Shown: in pieces, positions 11,429 through 24,238 of the stretch
Numbering within the stretch: the stretch's first letter is position 1
How the letters are laid out: every line of letters begins with the position of its first letter
Assembly: GCF_010183535.1 (NCBI RefSeq)
Contig: NC_071332.1
Span: forward strand, 10,106,001 to 10,170,000
Length of the DNA stretch: 64,000 bases
Source of the DNA: Caenorhabditis remanei
Lineage: Eukaryota; Nematoda; Chromadorea; Rhabditida; Rhabditidae
Direction: 5' to 3'
The notes under the pieces: generated by a model
The model's database searches: none
Seen by the model: only the letters and a program-made list of their open reading frames with translations
Told to the model about the DNA's origin: nothing
Made by a program: the position numbers and the translations under genes

Positions 11429-13741
11429 TTATTTTTCGACCCGTTGTTTTTTGATTTCAGATTGAAAATCACTTTGATTGATTGCTTCTCGTTTCAGCGA
11501 TTCTGGATTGGTTGTCGGTTGTGGATGAATTTTCAAGCCAAACTTCTTTTCCAGTTTCTTCTTATTCACACACTGACAGACAGTGTTTCTTACTGCTTTC
11601 TCCAGAATACCTATCACTTTTTCACAAATCCATTCGTCTGCCATTCGAAGAACATGATAATATTCAGATACTGAAATTTTGGAAGTCTGTTTAAGCCATA
11701 CTTACAAAACACCTACCATCAAATAATTTGGTTCCATGATACAGAACATCTAGGAAAAGATTCATCTCTTTGAAGCTTACTGTATTGATTTCAATCTCTT
11801 CTTTACTGTATTCCTTGAAGTTTTCATTAAAAAACATTCCGGAGAAGAATTTGACGTGATGAGCAAGAAACTGAATTTAAAAAGTTGTATTTAGGAACTA
11901 CGTTCTATAATACACACCCGTCTATTGACTGCTATCCTCTTGCCTTCTAATTTTAAGAAAACATCATTCGGACCAGGCATCTCAACTTCCGTGTGATATT
12001 CTTCTTCTTCTCTCCATTTAGCAACTTGTCGAATGTCTAAAGTGATTTGAAACGAGTATTCCGAGTTTCCATTTTCATCTTTCGTTTTTAACTGATCCAT
12101 TAAACAGAAGATTGGAATGCAACATGTGTTCTGTTTTCGATTCAAAACTCGTGTGACTGTTCTTCGATTCATGTTCTCTCCATTTTTAGACACCAAAGAA
12201 ATTTCGAGAATACACTCGTAGTTGGTTATCAGATCGCCGACCAGTACAGATCCGATCGAAACATATTTTTGGTTCCAAATGTTTGACAGGAAGAAGTTCA
12301 CATTCCTGAACAAACTTTTCAAGATCTTGAGATAAAGAAAAATTACCATTGTAGGTGATCTCGGAGACGTATTTTGAAAACACTTGATGGGTCTGTTGCT
12401 TCCGGAATCCGATTGACTTTCCAATTTCTTTGATATCTTTCAAATTCTTGTTTGGTCTTCATCAAACTATTTTTTCCTTGATGTGTTTTCACAATGTTTG
12501 ATGCCCAATTAGAATTAGTCATCTTCAAAAAATCTCCTCCTATTCCGATCCCATCCATAAACCGAATGAAACCAATTTTGATAGCAATACTGTTCAACTC
12601 CAACAGTTTGTCTTCTGGAAACAGATTGCGTTGAATAAGTTTTTACAATATTTCAGTTACCATCAAAGTCCCATTGGTGATAGTAAGCTCCGAGAATATC
12701 GACGATATTTTCGATGTACTTCTCTTGGATTATCTTTTTCTTCTTTTTCATCTTTGTCATTAGTTTACGAACTTCCGGCCACATCGGTTCGAAAAACTGA
12801 AATTCAGATTAACGAAAATATTTCTTTTCATGCAATCATGATTTTCATGAACTCTGGGACAACTTACTTTTATCTGAACAGGATAATTATCCGATTTTGG
12901 CCATTTTGGAATACTTCTGGGTGGTGAAGTTTCGTTTACGGCTAATTGTTTCAGTACAATGACGTATTCAAACTTGTTATAACTGAAATTGACAAACAGT
13001 TTGAACAATCTTTTTGACAACTTCAGACTCACCATTTTCGGATATTTTTAGCTTCGACCCGACCATCATCTAATACATTCCACGTCACAGGATTGTAAAA
13101 AGGCCATTTGGTCTGCTCCTTCGAATCGTAGTGCTCTCTGGTCTCATCATCCAACAGAAATCGGTTTATAGGAAAACTGGTAATTGTCTTTCCGTTTTTA
13201 TCTTTACTGACAGTACGGATTCCTCTGAATAAAATTTGATTGAGAATAACTCAACGAGTTCTCTGAAAATTCTTACGTTACAATTCTCCTGTAATAGAAA
13301 GTATTCCTTTGACGATCGAAAACATGTTCAAAATTTTGAAAAATTCCTTTTGTTAAATTTACAATTTGTATGGACATAGTTAAATATATTCCGTCATGAA
13401 TTCCATCACATTTAAGTTTGAAATCAATTGCAGGTACATTGTGAACTTCTGCAAACTCCAATGTGATGCTCCTGAAATTAAAATACAGTAAATAAAGAGG
13501 CACTTGTTATAGAAGCACGTTTTCGGATAAAATTTTGGTCAGGCTTTTTGCATTTTCAGTAATGATTTTTTTAACCAGCAAAAAGTATAATTTGGACAAG
13601 CATTTGACATATCATTTTTACAAATCTAAAATTTGGAAATATTGTAACTCACCAGGTAAATCCACTTTTTTGAAAGTTTACTGGTAAACTCAAACTTCCA
13701 TCTTTATTGAATAATTTCGTAAAAACTTTAGTTGTTTCCAT
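11429..13741 (-). CDS. Double MATH-like/BTB protein, paralog B
   Basis: Starts at the ATG at 13741 (METTKVFTKLFNKDG) and ends at a TAA at 11429. The order is the same as in paralog A: MATH-like domain 1, a weak first BTB ending IVDILGAYYHQWDFD, MATH-like domain 2, then a well-preserved BTB. The final BTB is textbook. It has DVFLKLEGKRIAVNRR, then FLAHHVKFFSGMFF, NFKEY, VSFKEMNLFLDVLYHG, and a helical tail MADEWICEKVIGILEKAV. The C-terminus is lysine-rich. Introns are mostly 45-50 bp. Likely role is a Cul3-type adaptor (inferred from the BTB). Estimated length about 630 residues. It ends 90 bp from the Pmp3-like gene in convergent orientation. Confidence 0.8.
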
Positions 13742-14715
13742 ATGATTTGATTGCAAAAAATTCAATAAGAAGACCACGAGGAATAACGATAGAAGAGTGT
13801 ATACGTGGGGGTCTAGATACGCAGAGAGAAAGAGTCCAAGTAAATTCGAATGGTTAGAGAATAGAGATATAGACAGCTAGAGATGCACGTTTGTTAGTCC
13901 GAACGAAAATAGTCGAGGAAGGGGAAGGGTCGACTGAGATATGTGTCACACAGATCGTAAGGACATTCGGAAAAAAAGCAGTGGCTACAGTAGTCATTGT
14001 TCATCAATATGTTATTTATGGTGTAGGATTCACGTCATTTCTCAACACTGCGAAGAACTACACGCTCCCGGTACATTTCTGAAAATAATCTACCGTTATC
14101 TCCTTCTACCATTGGCTGAATCACATTTTTTATGAGTTGATTGTTCTAAATTGATGCAAATAATAGTTGCTTCGATCAAACCTGGAGTAAGATCTGGCAA
14201 GCACAAAGTTCAATCTATGGCAACATATCTCTTGCATAAGTGTTCTTGTTTCGATACTTTTTCAGAATTTTCAGATAGTTCGGATTAGATTATTCACGGT
14301 CTTCCCTTAACCTCCACTGGTATTCGAGGCTGTCTTTGAACTATACAGTTCTGACTACTCTCTTGCCAAATGAAATCTATACGATTCTAATAAAACATCA
14401 ACACCAATAGCTCTTTTCTCAACTGATGCAAAATTATCCAATGTTTAGCAATATTGACCATAGACCACTCGATTTCACAACTTTTCCTTAAAAATTTACG
14501 CGATGTGTTTTATGGTTTGTGATTTGGTAAACCTACAGACTATACCTGTCAACTCTCTCCACCGAATTCTCTCTCTCTCTTGAGCGTACTTTTCCTCTCT
14601 CCGCCCCTTCTAATTCTCTTATCAACCCACAGAAATCACAAAAAACAAGCACAGTTGTGTCTGAACTCTATTTATAATACCAAAAATAGTGTATCTGGTC
14701 TCATTGGTGACCAAA
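13742..14715. other. Intergenic region with CT-rich tract
   Basis: 974 bp between the start of paralog B (minus) and the SWEET gene (plus), so it holds both promoters. A short CT microsatellite lies at about 14566-14581. No gene recognised. Confidence 0.4.
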
Positions 14716-15799
14716 ATGTTTTTGAAACTGTACACAGTTTGGTTGGGAGTTTTCTCAGTTTCATTCGTTTTTCTCCCGATTTATTTAGTTTTGAATTGGA
14801 GAAAAAGAGGAACTGCCGATGGATTTAGTTCCGTTGTTCTTATTATTCCTATGATTATGTGAGTTTTCTGAATAATACTTTTTCTTTTCACTCAATTCCT
14901 AGGAGTTTGACATCGTTTCCAAAGTATTGCACATTAGTTTCAAATCCTTTTAGTTCTAAAAAGTGTCATAAATTCATAAATTATGTTTTCCAGATGTTCA
15001 ATAGTTTCCTAAAGATCATAAGCGTATATACTTTTTTCTTTTCTTATATATAATTTCCTATTTTTTCAGTCAATCATTCTGGTTACGTCATGGATTGATG
15101 ACGAACGATTGGACGAATATCATAATCAATTCACTCAACCTGTCAGTTCTCAGTTGCTACGTCGCAGCCTATGCCTACTATCAACCTAAACGAGTATGTT
15201 TCATTTTCAATTTCTTATTATGTGTTATCAGTTTTTCTGGCAACATTTCCTGTGATTTATGTTCACCAAATGATAAAGAACAACAGCTGACATCATTTTA
15301 TTGTTCAGAAATATCTAATTGGGCAAATCATTGGTGCAGCTGTCATCATCAAATGTGCATTTTTGTATGTGGATTCTCATGATTCTGAACATGTGAATGC
15401 GGCAATGGGGTCAGTAGCAGCAGGAGCACAAATTTTGGGACTTGGAGGAAGACTTTACGAAATGGTTCGAAGCTTCAATTAGGAAAGAAACATTTTTTAC
15501 TTTTCAGAGAAGAGCAATTAAAATGGGAACAACTGAATATATTCCCGCAGTCATGCAATTTGCTGTTACTGCCCTTATGGCTCAATGGTTCATCTTTGGT
15601 GTCATCACTGGAAACAAATTCATTGCGGTAGGAACTCTCGTCTGTTCAAAAAACAACAACTATTTTCTTTCAGATTGCAAATATAGCTGGATTGATTACC
15701 AGCGCATTCACAGTAATGCTCTATTTCCAATACCCTCCACTCACATGGACAGTTCCAATATTCAATATTCCACCACAACAAAGCCAAAAACAAGAATGA
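14716..15799 (+). CDS. SWEET-family sugar transporter (swt type)
   Basis: Exons 14716-14858, 15070-15193, 15309-15464, 15508-15627 and 15674-15799 join in frame to 222 residues, the normal size for an animal SWEET. The architecture is two three-helix MtN3 repeats plus a linker helix. Recognisable pieces are a first helix with FLPIYLVLNWRKRGTADGFS, an inter-repeat NDWTNIIINSLNLSV, and a second repeat entry MRRAIKMGTTEYIPAVMQF. The tail ends PQQSQKQE. SWEETs are facilitative mono- or disaccharide carriers in plasma or vacuolar membranes. All splice phases close and no residue looks damaged. The stop lies about 60 bp from the convergent kinase gene. Confidence 0.88.
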
Positions 15800-15857
15800 T
15801 CTTTTTATCCATTCCCACAAAAATTTTTATACAAAAAATAATAAATGAGATCCTTAG

Positions 15858-17589
15858 CTAAGTCTTGATCTTTTGTTTTCCCGGTGTCATCGGCGCCAGT
15901 TTCTGTTTGAGAGCGCGTGGAGGAGGCATTGATGGTGGAGGATTCTCAGCAACCGATGGAGAAGTTTGATGACTGGCAGAACTTGTGGAACTCGTCTTCG
16001 TATGCTTATGCTTCGGTAGAAGAGGTTTCACAGTTTTCTGTTTTGTTGTTGCTTTCTCCACCACATTTTTACTCGGTGCATCTGTTGATTTATCGGTGGT
16101 TTTCTCTTGGGATCCCCGCTGAAAAGATGGCTTTGAAACTGAATTGGAGGTGACTCCCGGTTTGACATACCTTTTTCTCTTTCTCCTTAATAACTTCCTT
16201 GCTCTTTCTTTTTTCCTTCTCTTTCGCTTTTTCTTTTGGCTTCTCGACATCTTTCTCCTTTTCCTTGTTTTTCTCGACCTTCTTCTCTTTCTCTTTTTCT
16301 TTAACTTCTTCCTTCTCTGGTTCGGTATCCTTCTCCTTCTTCTTAATCTTCACATCCTTCTCTTTTTCCTTTTCCTTCTCTTTTTCCTTCTCCTTTTCTT
16401 TCTCGACCGCGAAACAGTAAGCTTTTTGATCAACCAAATACTGTTGGCCACCTGGAACAACGACTTCTTGGAAGACTGCAGTTAGTTGTTCATCAGTCAA
16501 TTTTTCCTCATTGATAGGAATTCTTGAGAAGAATGTATCTCTTTCGGTTATGAGATCATAATCCATCGGATCTGTCCATTTCACTCCCATCTCTGTCATT
16601 TTTGCAGTAAGGATCTCGTATATTTTGAAGTACTCTGGACGATCAGCAAATTCGGAAGTCTTCATAATCGTCACAACTGGCAAGAATGTCATCAAGAATC
16701 TGGAAATAGATAACTTCAGACTTGAAGAGGATATTTTTGTAACTAACGGATCAGAATTCAGAGTCTCGTCTAGCAGACTTCTCTTTCTTGGACCATATTT
16801 GAAAGGAAAAGTAGAATCAGTCCATGGAAGGAAGACACGCATTTCAATGAATACATACAACCAGGACCAAAGATCATCAATTCTCCCGAGTTCTTGACTG
16901 TCGTGCATTTTTGGAGAACAATACTGTACTGATCCACGGAATGCAATTTTGTTTCTTGGAGATCTCAGAATCCATTTTCCGTTGTCATTCCGAGCATACT
17001 GTCTTGCTTCTCCAAAATCCACGAGATAAACATTACGAGAAGACTTGCAGAGCGACAATGCAATGTTTTCTGGTTCCAAATCACGATGCAAGTATCCGTG
17101 TTCATGCAAATCTTTTAGAGCCAAAAGAGTTCGAATCGCAAGGCGAAGAATAGTTGAATCACTGAACTTGTTGCGCATCTAAAGTTTTACTCATTTCTTT
17201 GTCGGCAACCTCTATCAAACTCACAAGTCTTTTTATAACACCCAAAGTGGGACCAACCATTGTCATGACAGTCATTCTGTACTGATTGACAAATGAGAAA
17301 TCGATAAGATGAATCGAGTGAGTACTGTCACGGAGACTTTCAAGTATATCTCTTTCGATATACTTCTTTTTGGTTTCTTTACCCATTTTTTCGACCTGTA
17401 ATTGGAAAATGAGAGGGTAAATATCTGAATGGAGGGAAAAAATGTAATTGGAGCAACTACAAAGTAACCTGATATCACCTTCATGGCCGCTTCTATCTTT
17501 CCCTCCGCATCTGTTACTTTGAAGACGACACTGACATCGCCTTTAGCAATCTCAGCAAGAGGAATCCAGGTGCTTGTCTTTAATTTCAT
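15858..17589 (-). CDS. CK1/TTBK-like protein kinase, probably catalytically impaired, with KE-rich tail
   Basis: Exons 17479-17589, 17225-17395, 16748-17178 and one starting at 16699 give a kinase domain of the worm CK1/TTBK-like group. It contains AAMKV (the ATP lysine), HGYLHRDLEPENIAL, YLVDFGEARQY and ELGRIDDLWSWLY, with LPW following. The catalytic loop has Glu where HRDxK requires Lys. The glycine loop reads IAKGDVSVVF and lacks two of three glycines. A long KEKE-type low-complexity tail follows (about 16150-16420). Beyond it the natural continuation (VSKPSFQRGSQEKTTDK.., stop at 15858) lies in a different frame from the tail. A 32-base candidate intron does not repair this, and straight reading stops at 16090. 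The start at 17589 follows an unpaired TTTCAG, suggesting trans-splicing. Confidence 0.75.
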
Positions 17590-18088
17590 GATTTTCTTTT
17601 GATTCTGAAAGTGTGAAATACCTTTTGATCCGTTCCGATGTTATCGTTTTTAGCCATAATGACATTACGTGTCATTGAAATTTACACTGAAATTGATGAC
17701 AAAAACAAATAGATTTGAGACGTGGATAAACTCAGGTCACAGAAGTGGTTCACGTTTACAATTTATTATCATTAATATTTGGGGGAATAATAAATAAGGA
17801 ATGGATACTGTTGTAAAAAGAGAAAGAACTACGGGCGGAAGAGATGAACAGGGATGTCTTTTTTTTATTGTACAAATTTTTGTGAAATGTGTCACTCGTA
17901 AACACTACGAAAAATGATACTGTGGTAAGGGAAAAAATGTATACCAAATTAGATGGTAATATCATAATTTATGAACAAGCCATTTGATATTAAATAATTG
18001 ATACAGAATAACGTATGTAACACAACAAGGTACCTGGACGAAGGAATTTGAGTGAAATTTTTGAAATTAGAAACAAGTTGAATAGGAA
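17590..18088. other. Upstream region of kinase and 3' flank of paralog C
   Basis: Contains ATG codons at about 17640-17680 that could open a short reading frame (MTRNVIMAKNDN..). It would require an impossible 17-base intron to join the kinase, so I read it as outron or untranslated leader. No other gene seen. Confidence 0.4.
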
Positions 18089-20641
18089 CTAGAGCATATA
18101 TGAAGTGGAAAGAGACTTTAGAGTTATTGGATTATCGTGGTCGGAGACGGTTCTCGATCTTACACTGTGGTATTTCGACTGAAAATAGAATGCTACATAT
18201 TGAAAATTCTTTCAAAACATTCAACTAACCATGAGAGTTTTTAGTCCGAACTTTAGAGAAAATGCGTATGCTTCACGTTCATTTATATCTTCTCGATCTA
18301 CATAATCCCGACAGAGTTGTTGCACTACAGACTTCAAATTGAATCTTTGAGCTTGTGTCATCAATTCTTCAAAATCCACGTTTTCAACTTAAAGCATCAA
18401 TTTCTTGAAAATAACAAGAGTCGGAAACTCACGACAATAGAAAGCTTTTTTGTTATAGATGTACTCCATAAGAAGCATGAATATTGCATAGCTGATTCCA
18501 TGGATTTGATATACTTTTCTTCTAAATACAAGCAAAGAGTTATTGAACATTTCTTGAAAAACTGATGAAGCCTCGGATAGAACCTGTAAGTTTTAAACTC
18601 TGAAATGTTTCAGTTTCAAGAAAATATCCACACTTACATCTCTAGATACTGGAAATGTCAGTCCTTCAATCTCAACAAATGTGTCTTTGTGTCCAGGAAA
18701 CTGATCATAGGTCAAATCTGGGAGGAACTTTTCAGTCGGTACAATCGACAAGTGCACTGAAATTGACACCATTCCGAGGCTATTCGCGTAATTCCGAACA
18801 TCACTCCAGTCCATAAAATCAGGGTATCCGAGGGTGTTTCTTCTCAAGTCTATCAACTTTTCTATAAATTTTCTTTTCGGTAACAAGCTGCCTCCTCCCA
18901 CTTGAATCCTGAATGATGTGTCATAAACAATATCTTGTTTAAATCGTGATCCGTATATTCCAAGAGACAAATACTCGTTAGAATTCAACGTCGCTTGGTA
19001 CAGATAGATATCCCTGTAAAGTAAGAAACTATGTCGTGTGATGACTCAGTCACAATTGGTACCAGTTTCCATAATGAGTTTGAATTGCATACTTTCCTCC
19101 TCTCAAAAACTTTTCTGAGTAGTTGCAGTCAAATTCTAATCCAAATACGTAATGCATCCCATTATTCTCAGTATCAAGTGTTTCACAATCGAGAAATGTC
19201 GGAGGTGCAGAGTCTTTGATAATGGGATGACCAGGCATCATACCCATATTATCGTCTTGAACTATATTTTGAATTTCGGGTTCTACATCATCCTCCTCAT
19301 CATCACCATCATCTTCGATTGGGTTAGGTGTCTGATGATAGTTAAGTACATCCGGACGAGAAATACTCGGTCCAATGCGAGTAAATCGCAATGTGTTCGG
19401 AGATTGAGGCAGCCCATAGTGGCTAAGGTGTTGAAGAGACTGAATGAGTTGTTGTTTTCTGAAACATCGGAATCTACTCAGAAAACTTACATGCCAAATA
19501 AAATCTTCTTCTTGATTCTCACTAACATCTGCCATAAATACAGATGAATTCTCTGATACATTACCCAATCTCACTGGTGATGACTTGTTTACTATCACTG
19601 ATGAATCATCATCAAAATCTTGAATCAGATCAACTGAAAACAATTCTGACGAGATCTTTCCTTCAAAACTTTCCAAGTTATTAGTATCCATCAAGACTCC
19701 GAATTGTTCTGCAATCGATTGAAGATGCATTGCTCGATCAACTAAAAATGTATGAACTATTTCCATTAAAACAAGAAGTTCCTCACTGTAGAACATCCAT
19801 CCATGATAAACAATACCCATTAGATCATAGAGATCTTCAAATGAGACTCCTTTTACGTATAATACTTGATGATTATTCATACATTCCAATCGTCCACTTT
19901 CCATTATGTGAACGAAGAAACGACTAACCGAGCACAATATCTAAAACTAGCTTTCTTCCTTAGAAAATGTTCAATTAACTCACTTTTCTATTAACATATA
20001 GTTCTTCATCTCTAACTTTCAGCACCAAGTCGGCAAATGGAAATTGCCAATTTCTGTATCTCCAGATTTTCGGATTCAGAGATATTCTTATGTATGGTCC
20101 TTTTACTTTTCCTTTAACGAGTTTGCCTTCCGGTGGATGATCTTCCCAGTCACACTCGGCCTTCTCTTTAGAAGCATAAGGAATTCCAAATGCATGTCTT
20201 TCATCATCGAAAACATGCCAGAAAGTCATTCGATTTGGAAGATATTTCGGAGCAAATACTTCTAGTTCCACGTGGCAACACTCTCCTTCTTTCAAGCCCA
20301 TAGTTGACACTTCTATTTGATTGTAATCGTGACTTGTTGATGGTCCAATTGATACCGCCCTAAAAAATCCAAAGTTTTGGTAATACAATTTCTTCCAAAA
20401 AGTTGTGAACCTAATTATCAGATTCTAGTCAAATAAATTTAGTTTTCATTGACCTTTTACTTCTTTTTCTGGACTCTAAAACTCCTATTTGTTCACTTAT
20501 CATCTAAACAAACGAGTTACCAACTAACCATTTGATTCCTCCGATTGCATATAATTTCTTTCCTCCATACACCAATTCCTTCAATGAAACTCTGCCAACA
20601 ACTGATTGTTTTGGTCTTTCTTTTGATGAATTTTCATTCAT
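18089..20641 (-). CDS. Double MATH-like/BTB protein, paralog C
   Basis: The start ATG at 20641 gives MNENSSKERPKQSVVG; the last exon ends at a TAG at 18089. Order: MATH-like domain 1 with FWHVFDDERHAFG, then BTB 1 with FADLVLKVRDEELYVNRK. BTB 1 continues RFFVHIME, then VSFEDLYDLMGIVYHGWM. A long linker carries the acidic stretch EDDGDDEEDDVEPEI. MATH-like domain 2 ends with the sequence leading into BTB 2 (DTFVEIEGLTFPVSRD). BTB 2 continues VLSEASSVFQEMF and a helical tail VDFEELMTQAQRFNLKS. Unlike A and B, both BTB domains are recognisable. The acceptor before VENVDFEELM (TTTAAG) is weak, so BTB 2 is slightly uncertain. Probable cullin-3 adaptor, by inference. Confidence 0.72.
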
Positions 20642-21505
20642 TCTCTCTGAAAATATTTAGCTTGCAGTTTTATAAATATAAATTAATTAACGTTCATGAC
20701 ATGCTTGTTGACAGAGAGAAAAAACATAAATCGAAATAAGACAGCACGACATATTGGAGAACGGCAGAGAACCACTCTTTGATGCTCTCTGCGTCTCGTT
20801 TTCAATTGGAAACATAAAATAGTATAGAGAGATATAGAGACACAGAAATATGGGACGCGATTACAAAAAACTTCAGAATTGGACGAAGAAGAAGAAGAAG
20901 AAAATGAGAGAGCATGAGAAAATTGAGGGATGAAAAGCATGTTTGGTAATTGAGTAGATTGGAAGATTTATGCAAATCGGAGAGAAAAAGGGAGATACGG
21001 AAGGCACTATGAATGAGAGTTCAAAAGAATGAATGTATTCGAAAACACACTTTTTTAAAAATCTTCTTAGAAGCTCCTGGTTTCGATCAGAACAAGTTTC
21101 AAGTTTCTTTCCTATTCTTTGACTCCACAATACGGTTTGTAGAATACTGCAAACAATTAAGATAATGAAAGATTTTATATTTGATTGATATCTAAAAAAT
21201 GTATTGTCAGTAAAATACAAAGTAAATAAAGAAATAATAAAAAGAAGAGTTTTTAGTTCCTTGTTGTGATCCGATCACTAGTTCATTCTCGGATAATAAG
21301 CAGAGTTTATCACCAGAGTTGACCCAAAAGTAGAGTCACATGGAGAGATTATTCTCCACCAGCATACTACTTCCATGTTCCGTCATTTATCTTTAAAATG
21401 CCGTTCTTCCTGCTAGAATATCTCCATGGAAACAGAATTGAACCCACAGAAGTCCAGGGAAAAATATCGAAATAAATAATACCTTTATTTTCATAAATGC
21501 AGATT
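20642..21505. other. Intergenic, no gene seen
   Basis: Purine-rich segments on the plus strand and phenylalanine-rich minus-strand open frames (20683-21220) without splice partners. It holds the promoter of paralog C. Confidence 0.4.
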
Positions 21506-22967
21506 TCAAGTAACAGCCAAAGAGTGTATTTTTTGAAATGGGCGGAAATTACAGCATAGAAGAGTTTTGCAAAATTTCCGATATGGTTGATAGAGAGGTA
21601 GCATAACTAACGTCGCGAACGTTCCGTGGAGTCCAAACACGATTACAGCCATGTCATTCCAAACTGAAAGTTAGAAAAAGAAAGAATAATAATAATAATA
21701 TCATTTGTTGGATAGACTCACACTGTACATGGTACCCGGATACAATTGCAAAACAGAGGAAACCGATTGGAATAATACAGAAAATACACGGAACTAACAC
21801 CTGAAAATGTTTACTCCAGAAAAGCTGAAATTTTTGTTTGTGAATTCTGATGACCTGTACACAAATGCAGATGAAATACTTCTTTTGTAGCCGTTTCGTT
21901 CTTTCCGACATATGAGAAACTCGCTTGTTTAACTGGCGAAAACTTTGAACAATATAAAATGAAAGTTCAATGAAAACATATGAAATAACAAGAGATCCAG
22001 GTACAAAAACAAAGAATGGAGTCTCTTGGAGAAGATATACTCTTGGATCAAAAAAGAAATCAGGATGAAAAGGGTACTTCTGAAAAATAAATAATCTGAT
22101 GACAAGCAAATTCAAGCATTACCTCAGAAACCCTCAGCTTTGCTTCCATTTGATTCACAGGCTCTGTGATGACTGCTGGAATGGAAATCTGACAAAATAA
22201 TAAGTATCGAATACAATTCACGAATGTCTTCGTTTTCGAACTTCTCGCCAACACACTACTTGGTGGAACAATTTGACAATGCCTATATTGAATTGCTTGA
22301 ATACAAGCTGATAGCATTCCAACCCCTGTTCCGAATCCGATGATAGTTTGGACTTCATAAGGGACTCCAATATAGAAAAAGAGCCCGTGCATTGTTCCGG
22401 CAATTAGAGGGAAGTAGAAGCGAGGAGCAATGAGAATGAACAAAATGAGATCGGTTAAAAATATCCTGAAATCAAAAAATAATCTGATGTCGTCATTTTC
22501 ATCTGGAGAAGTCTAGACACTTTGGTAAGTATAGGTTATTTGGAAAATTGATTCTAATTATGCACTGTTTCACAACGTCAATCTACTAGAACTTCGTGCA
22601 GGAAAAGTGAGCGTCATCAAAGTTGCTTTAGTTCAGAAGATGAAAATAAGATTTGACAGAGCATCCTTTGTAAAAGTGGAACACATGAAGAGATTCTTCG
22701 TTCGAAGGTTAAAGTCAGATCATTTCGAGAGAAAACAGTAAAAGAGATGCAAATGCCTTGATATTTCTTATTACTTTTAAGGTGTTGGAACGTTGATTTA
22801 GTATCTGAAACTCACCAAATTTGGACATTCAATAAATACCATTTATACTTTTTCATTGTATTCGAAGACTGTGTAGCTATACAAAAAATGGCCAACAAGT
22901 TGACTGGAACACTTATAGAAGTACACATGTGCAATACTAATTCATATTCTGGAATACCGTCTTGCAT
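21506..22967 (-). CDS. 7TM chemoreceptor, Srh (serpentine class H) type
   Basis: Exons at about 22814-22967, 22130-22466, 21840-22083, 21722-21800 and 21506-21663 (limits approximate) carry the complete Srh pattern. The N-terminal exon reads DGIPEYELVLHMCTSISVPV, then NTMKKYKWYLLNVQIW. A central block is QLNKRVSHMSERTKRLQKKY. The C-terminal exon reads WNDMAVIVFGLHGTF, then ATLVML and YRKF. These are hallmark Srh/Sri segments. The start is uncertain: the ATG at 22967 gives a short N-terminus, and further in-frame sequence continues to about 23093. Predicted role is an odorant receptor in ciliated sensory neurons. No disabling stop seen. Confidence 0.8.
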
Positions 22968-23443
22968 AGAACTGACATAGATTTGTGACAAAATGAACAA
23001 GAAGAAATATAATAACAACTGACGATAAGGAGAAAATATATACTTGAAAAACTTCAGCTGTGTTTGTGAGAGAAGAATGAGCCGATTGGTCAAAATTATA
23101 GGGTTGATGGGGAATTTCTAGAAATGAAAAGTCCAAAGACTGATGAAAAGAATGTTTGAAGGCAAGCTGAGAAAGTTATTTTCAAGCTGAGGAAGTTATT
23201 TTCGAATTATCAAGGAAATTCAATTATCGGGTTCTATTTCAAGATTGAAAGTTTCAAAAGACTCTGTGTTTTAGTATGATGTGTTACAATAGTAATCGTG
23301 AAACAAAATTTCTTTATAGCGGTGAGAATACTTTCTTTTATCGATCGGAAATACGGATTCAATACCGTACTCGATTCCAAAAAATAGTGATAAGATTTGC
23401 TTGACATATATTGCCGGAATTTTTCAAGGTGTTTTAATGAATT

Positions 23444-24238
23444 GGCAAAAACTCATTGACTACACCTCTCAATGACTACATTGTCTCATTGACTCCACAT
23501 TCTCAATGACTACAAAGTCTCATTGACTTCATTTTTCTTAATGACTACACTTTTCTCATTGACTACACCACTCATTGACTACAAAATTCGAGAAATTCTC
23601 TCATTGACTATATCTCTCTGAAAGACAGTCCAGCAGACCATCTGAATTTATAACATATCTCAGAAGCCTTATATTCCAAACAGGACCAGAAAAGGTAGCG
23701 GACTGACCAAATTAGGAACAAGTTTTCACCATTCTCTTAGGCTTAGGTTTCTTAGAAATTCGGAAAAGAATTGACAAAAACGAAAAACGATTAATAACCG
23801 TTTTAGTCAAGTTTTTCTCCGAATGTTTGAGAAACCTAAGCCTAAGAGAATGGTGAAAAGTGGTCCCCCACAAGAATCACACAGATTGGGTAAACTTTGT
23901 TCCTCTTTCAGCACACTGATTTGGAATCCCCAATTTTTTTCCAGTTTTGGATACTGTACTGGTCAAAAAAAAAGGAAGACAGTCAGTGAGGGTGTGGCAC
24001 ATGCTCAAAGCTGACTAATTTTAACTGAAAAGCTGCGAGTATCGCGTTCTTTTTGCCTAGTACTGTAGATGTAGTCAATGAGAGAATTTTTCGAATTTTG
24101 TAGTCAATGAGTGGTGTAGTCAATGAGAAAAGTGTAGTCATTAAGAAAAATGAAGTCAATGAGACTTTGTAGTCATTGAGAATGTGGAGTCAATGAGACA
24201 ATGTAGTCATTGAGAGGTGTAGTCAATGAGTTTTTGCC
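23444..24238. mobile_element. Fold-back (MULE-like) element with 9-bp target duplication
   Basis: The 795-bp element begins GGCAAAAACTCATTGACTAC and ends with its reverse complement. Arms of about 175 bp (23444-23620 and 24062-24238) differ at only a few bases. Both are tandem variants of a roughly 20-bp unit containing CTCATTGACTAC. An inner inverted repeat (about 23728-23754 and 23829-23856, with ttaggcttaggtttct) extends the palindrome. The 9-bp direct repeat TAATGAATT flanks it at 23435-23443 and 24239-24247. Long terminal inverted repeats with a 9-bp duplication are the Mutator-like pattern. No transposase gene inside. Confidence 0.85.

Noticed and set aside
16144..16485. Leu/Phe-rich plus-strand open frames as membrane proteins
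   Set aside because: They are antisense shadows of the KE-rich tail of the kinase-like gene.
17640..17680. Upstream start for the kinase (MTRNVIMAKNDN..)
   Set aside because: Would need a 17-base intron; reading through hits a stop.
23444..23620. CRISPR-like array because of regularly spaced CTCATTGACTAC repeats
   Set aside because: Eukaryotic DNA; the repeats are degenerate, the spacers are not unique and the whole forms one arm of an inverted element.
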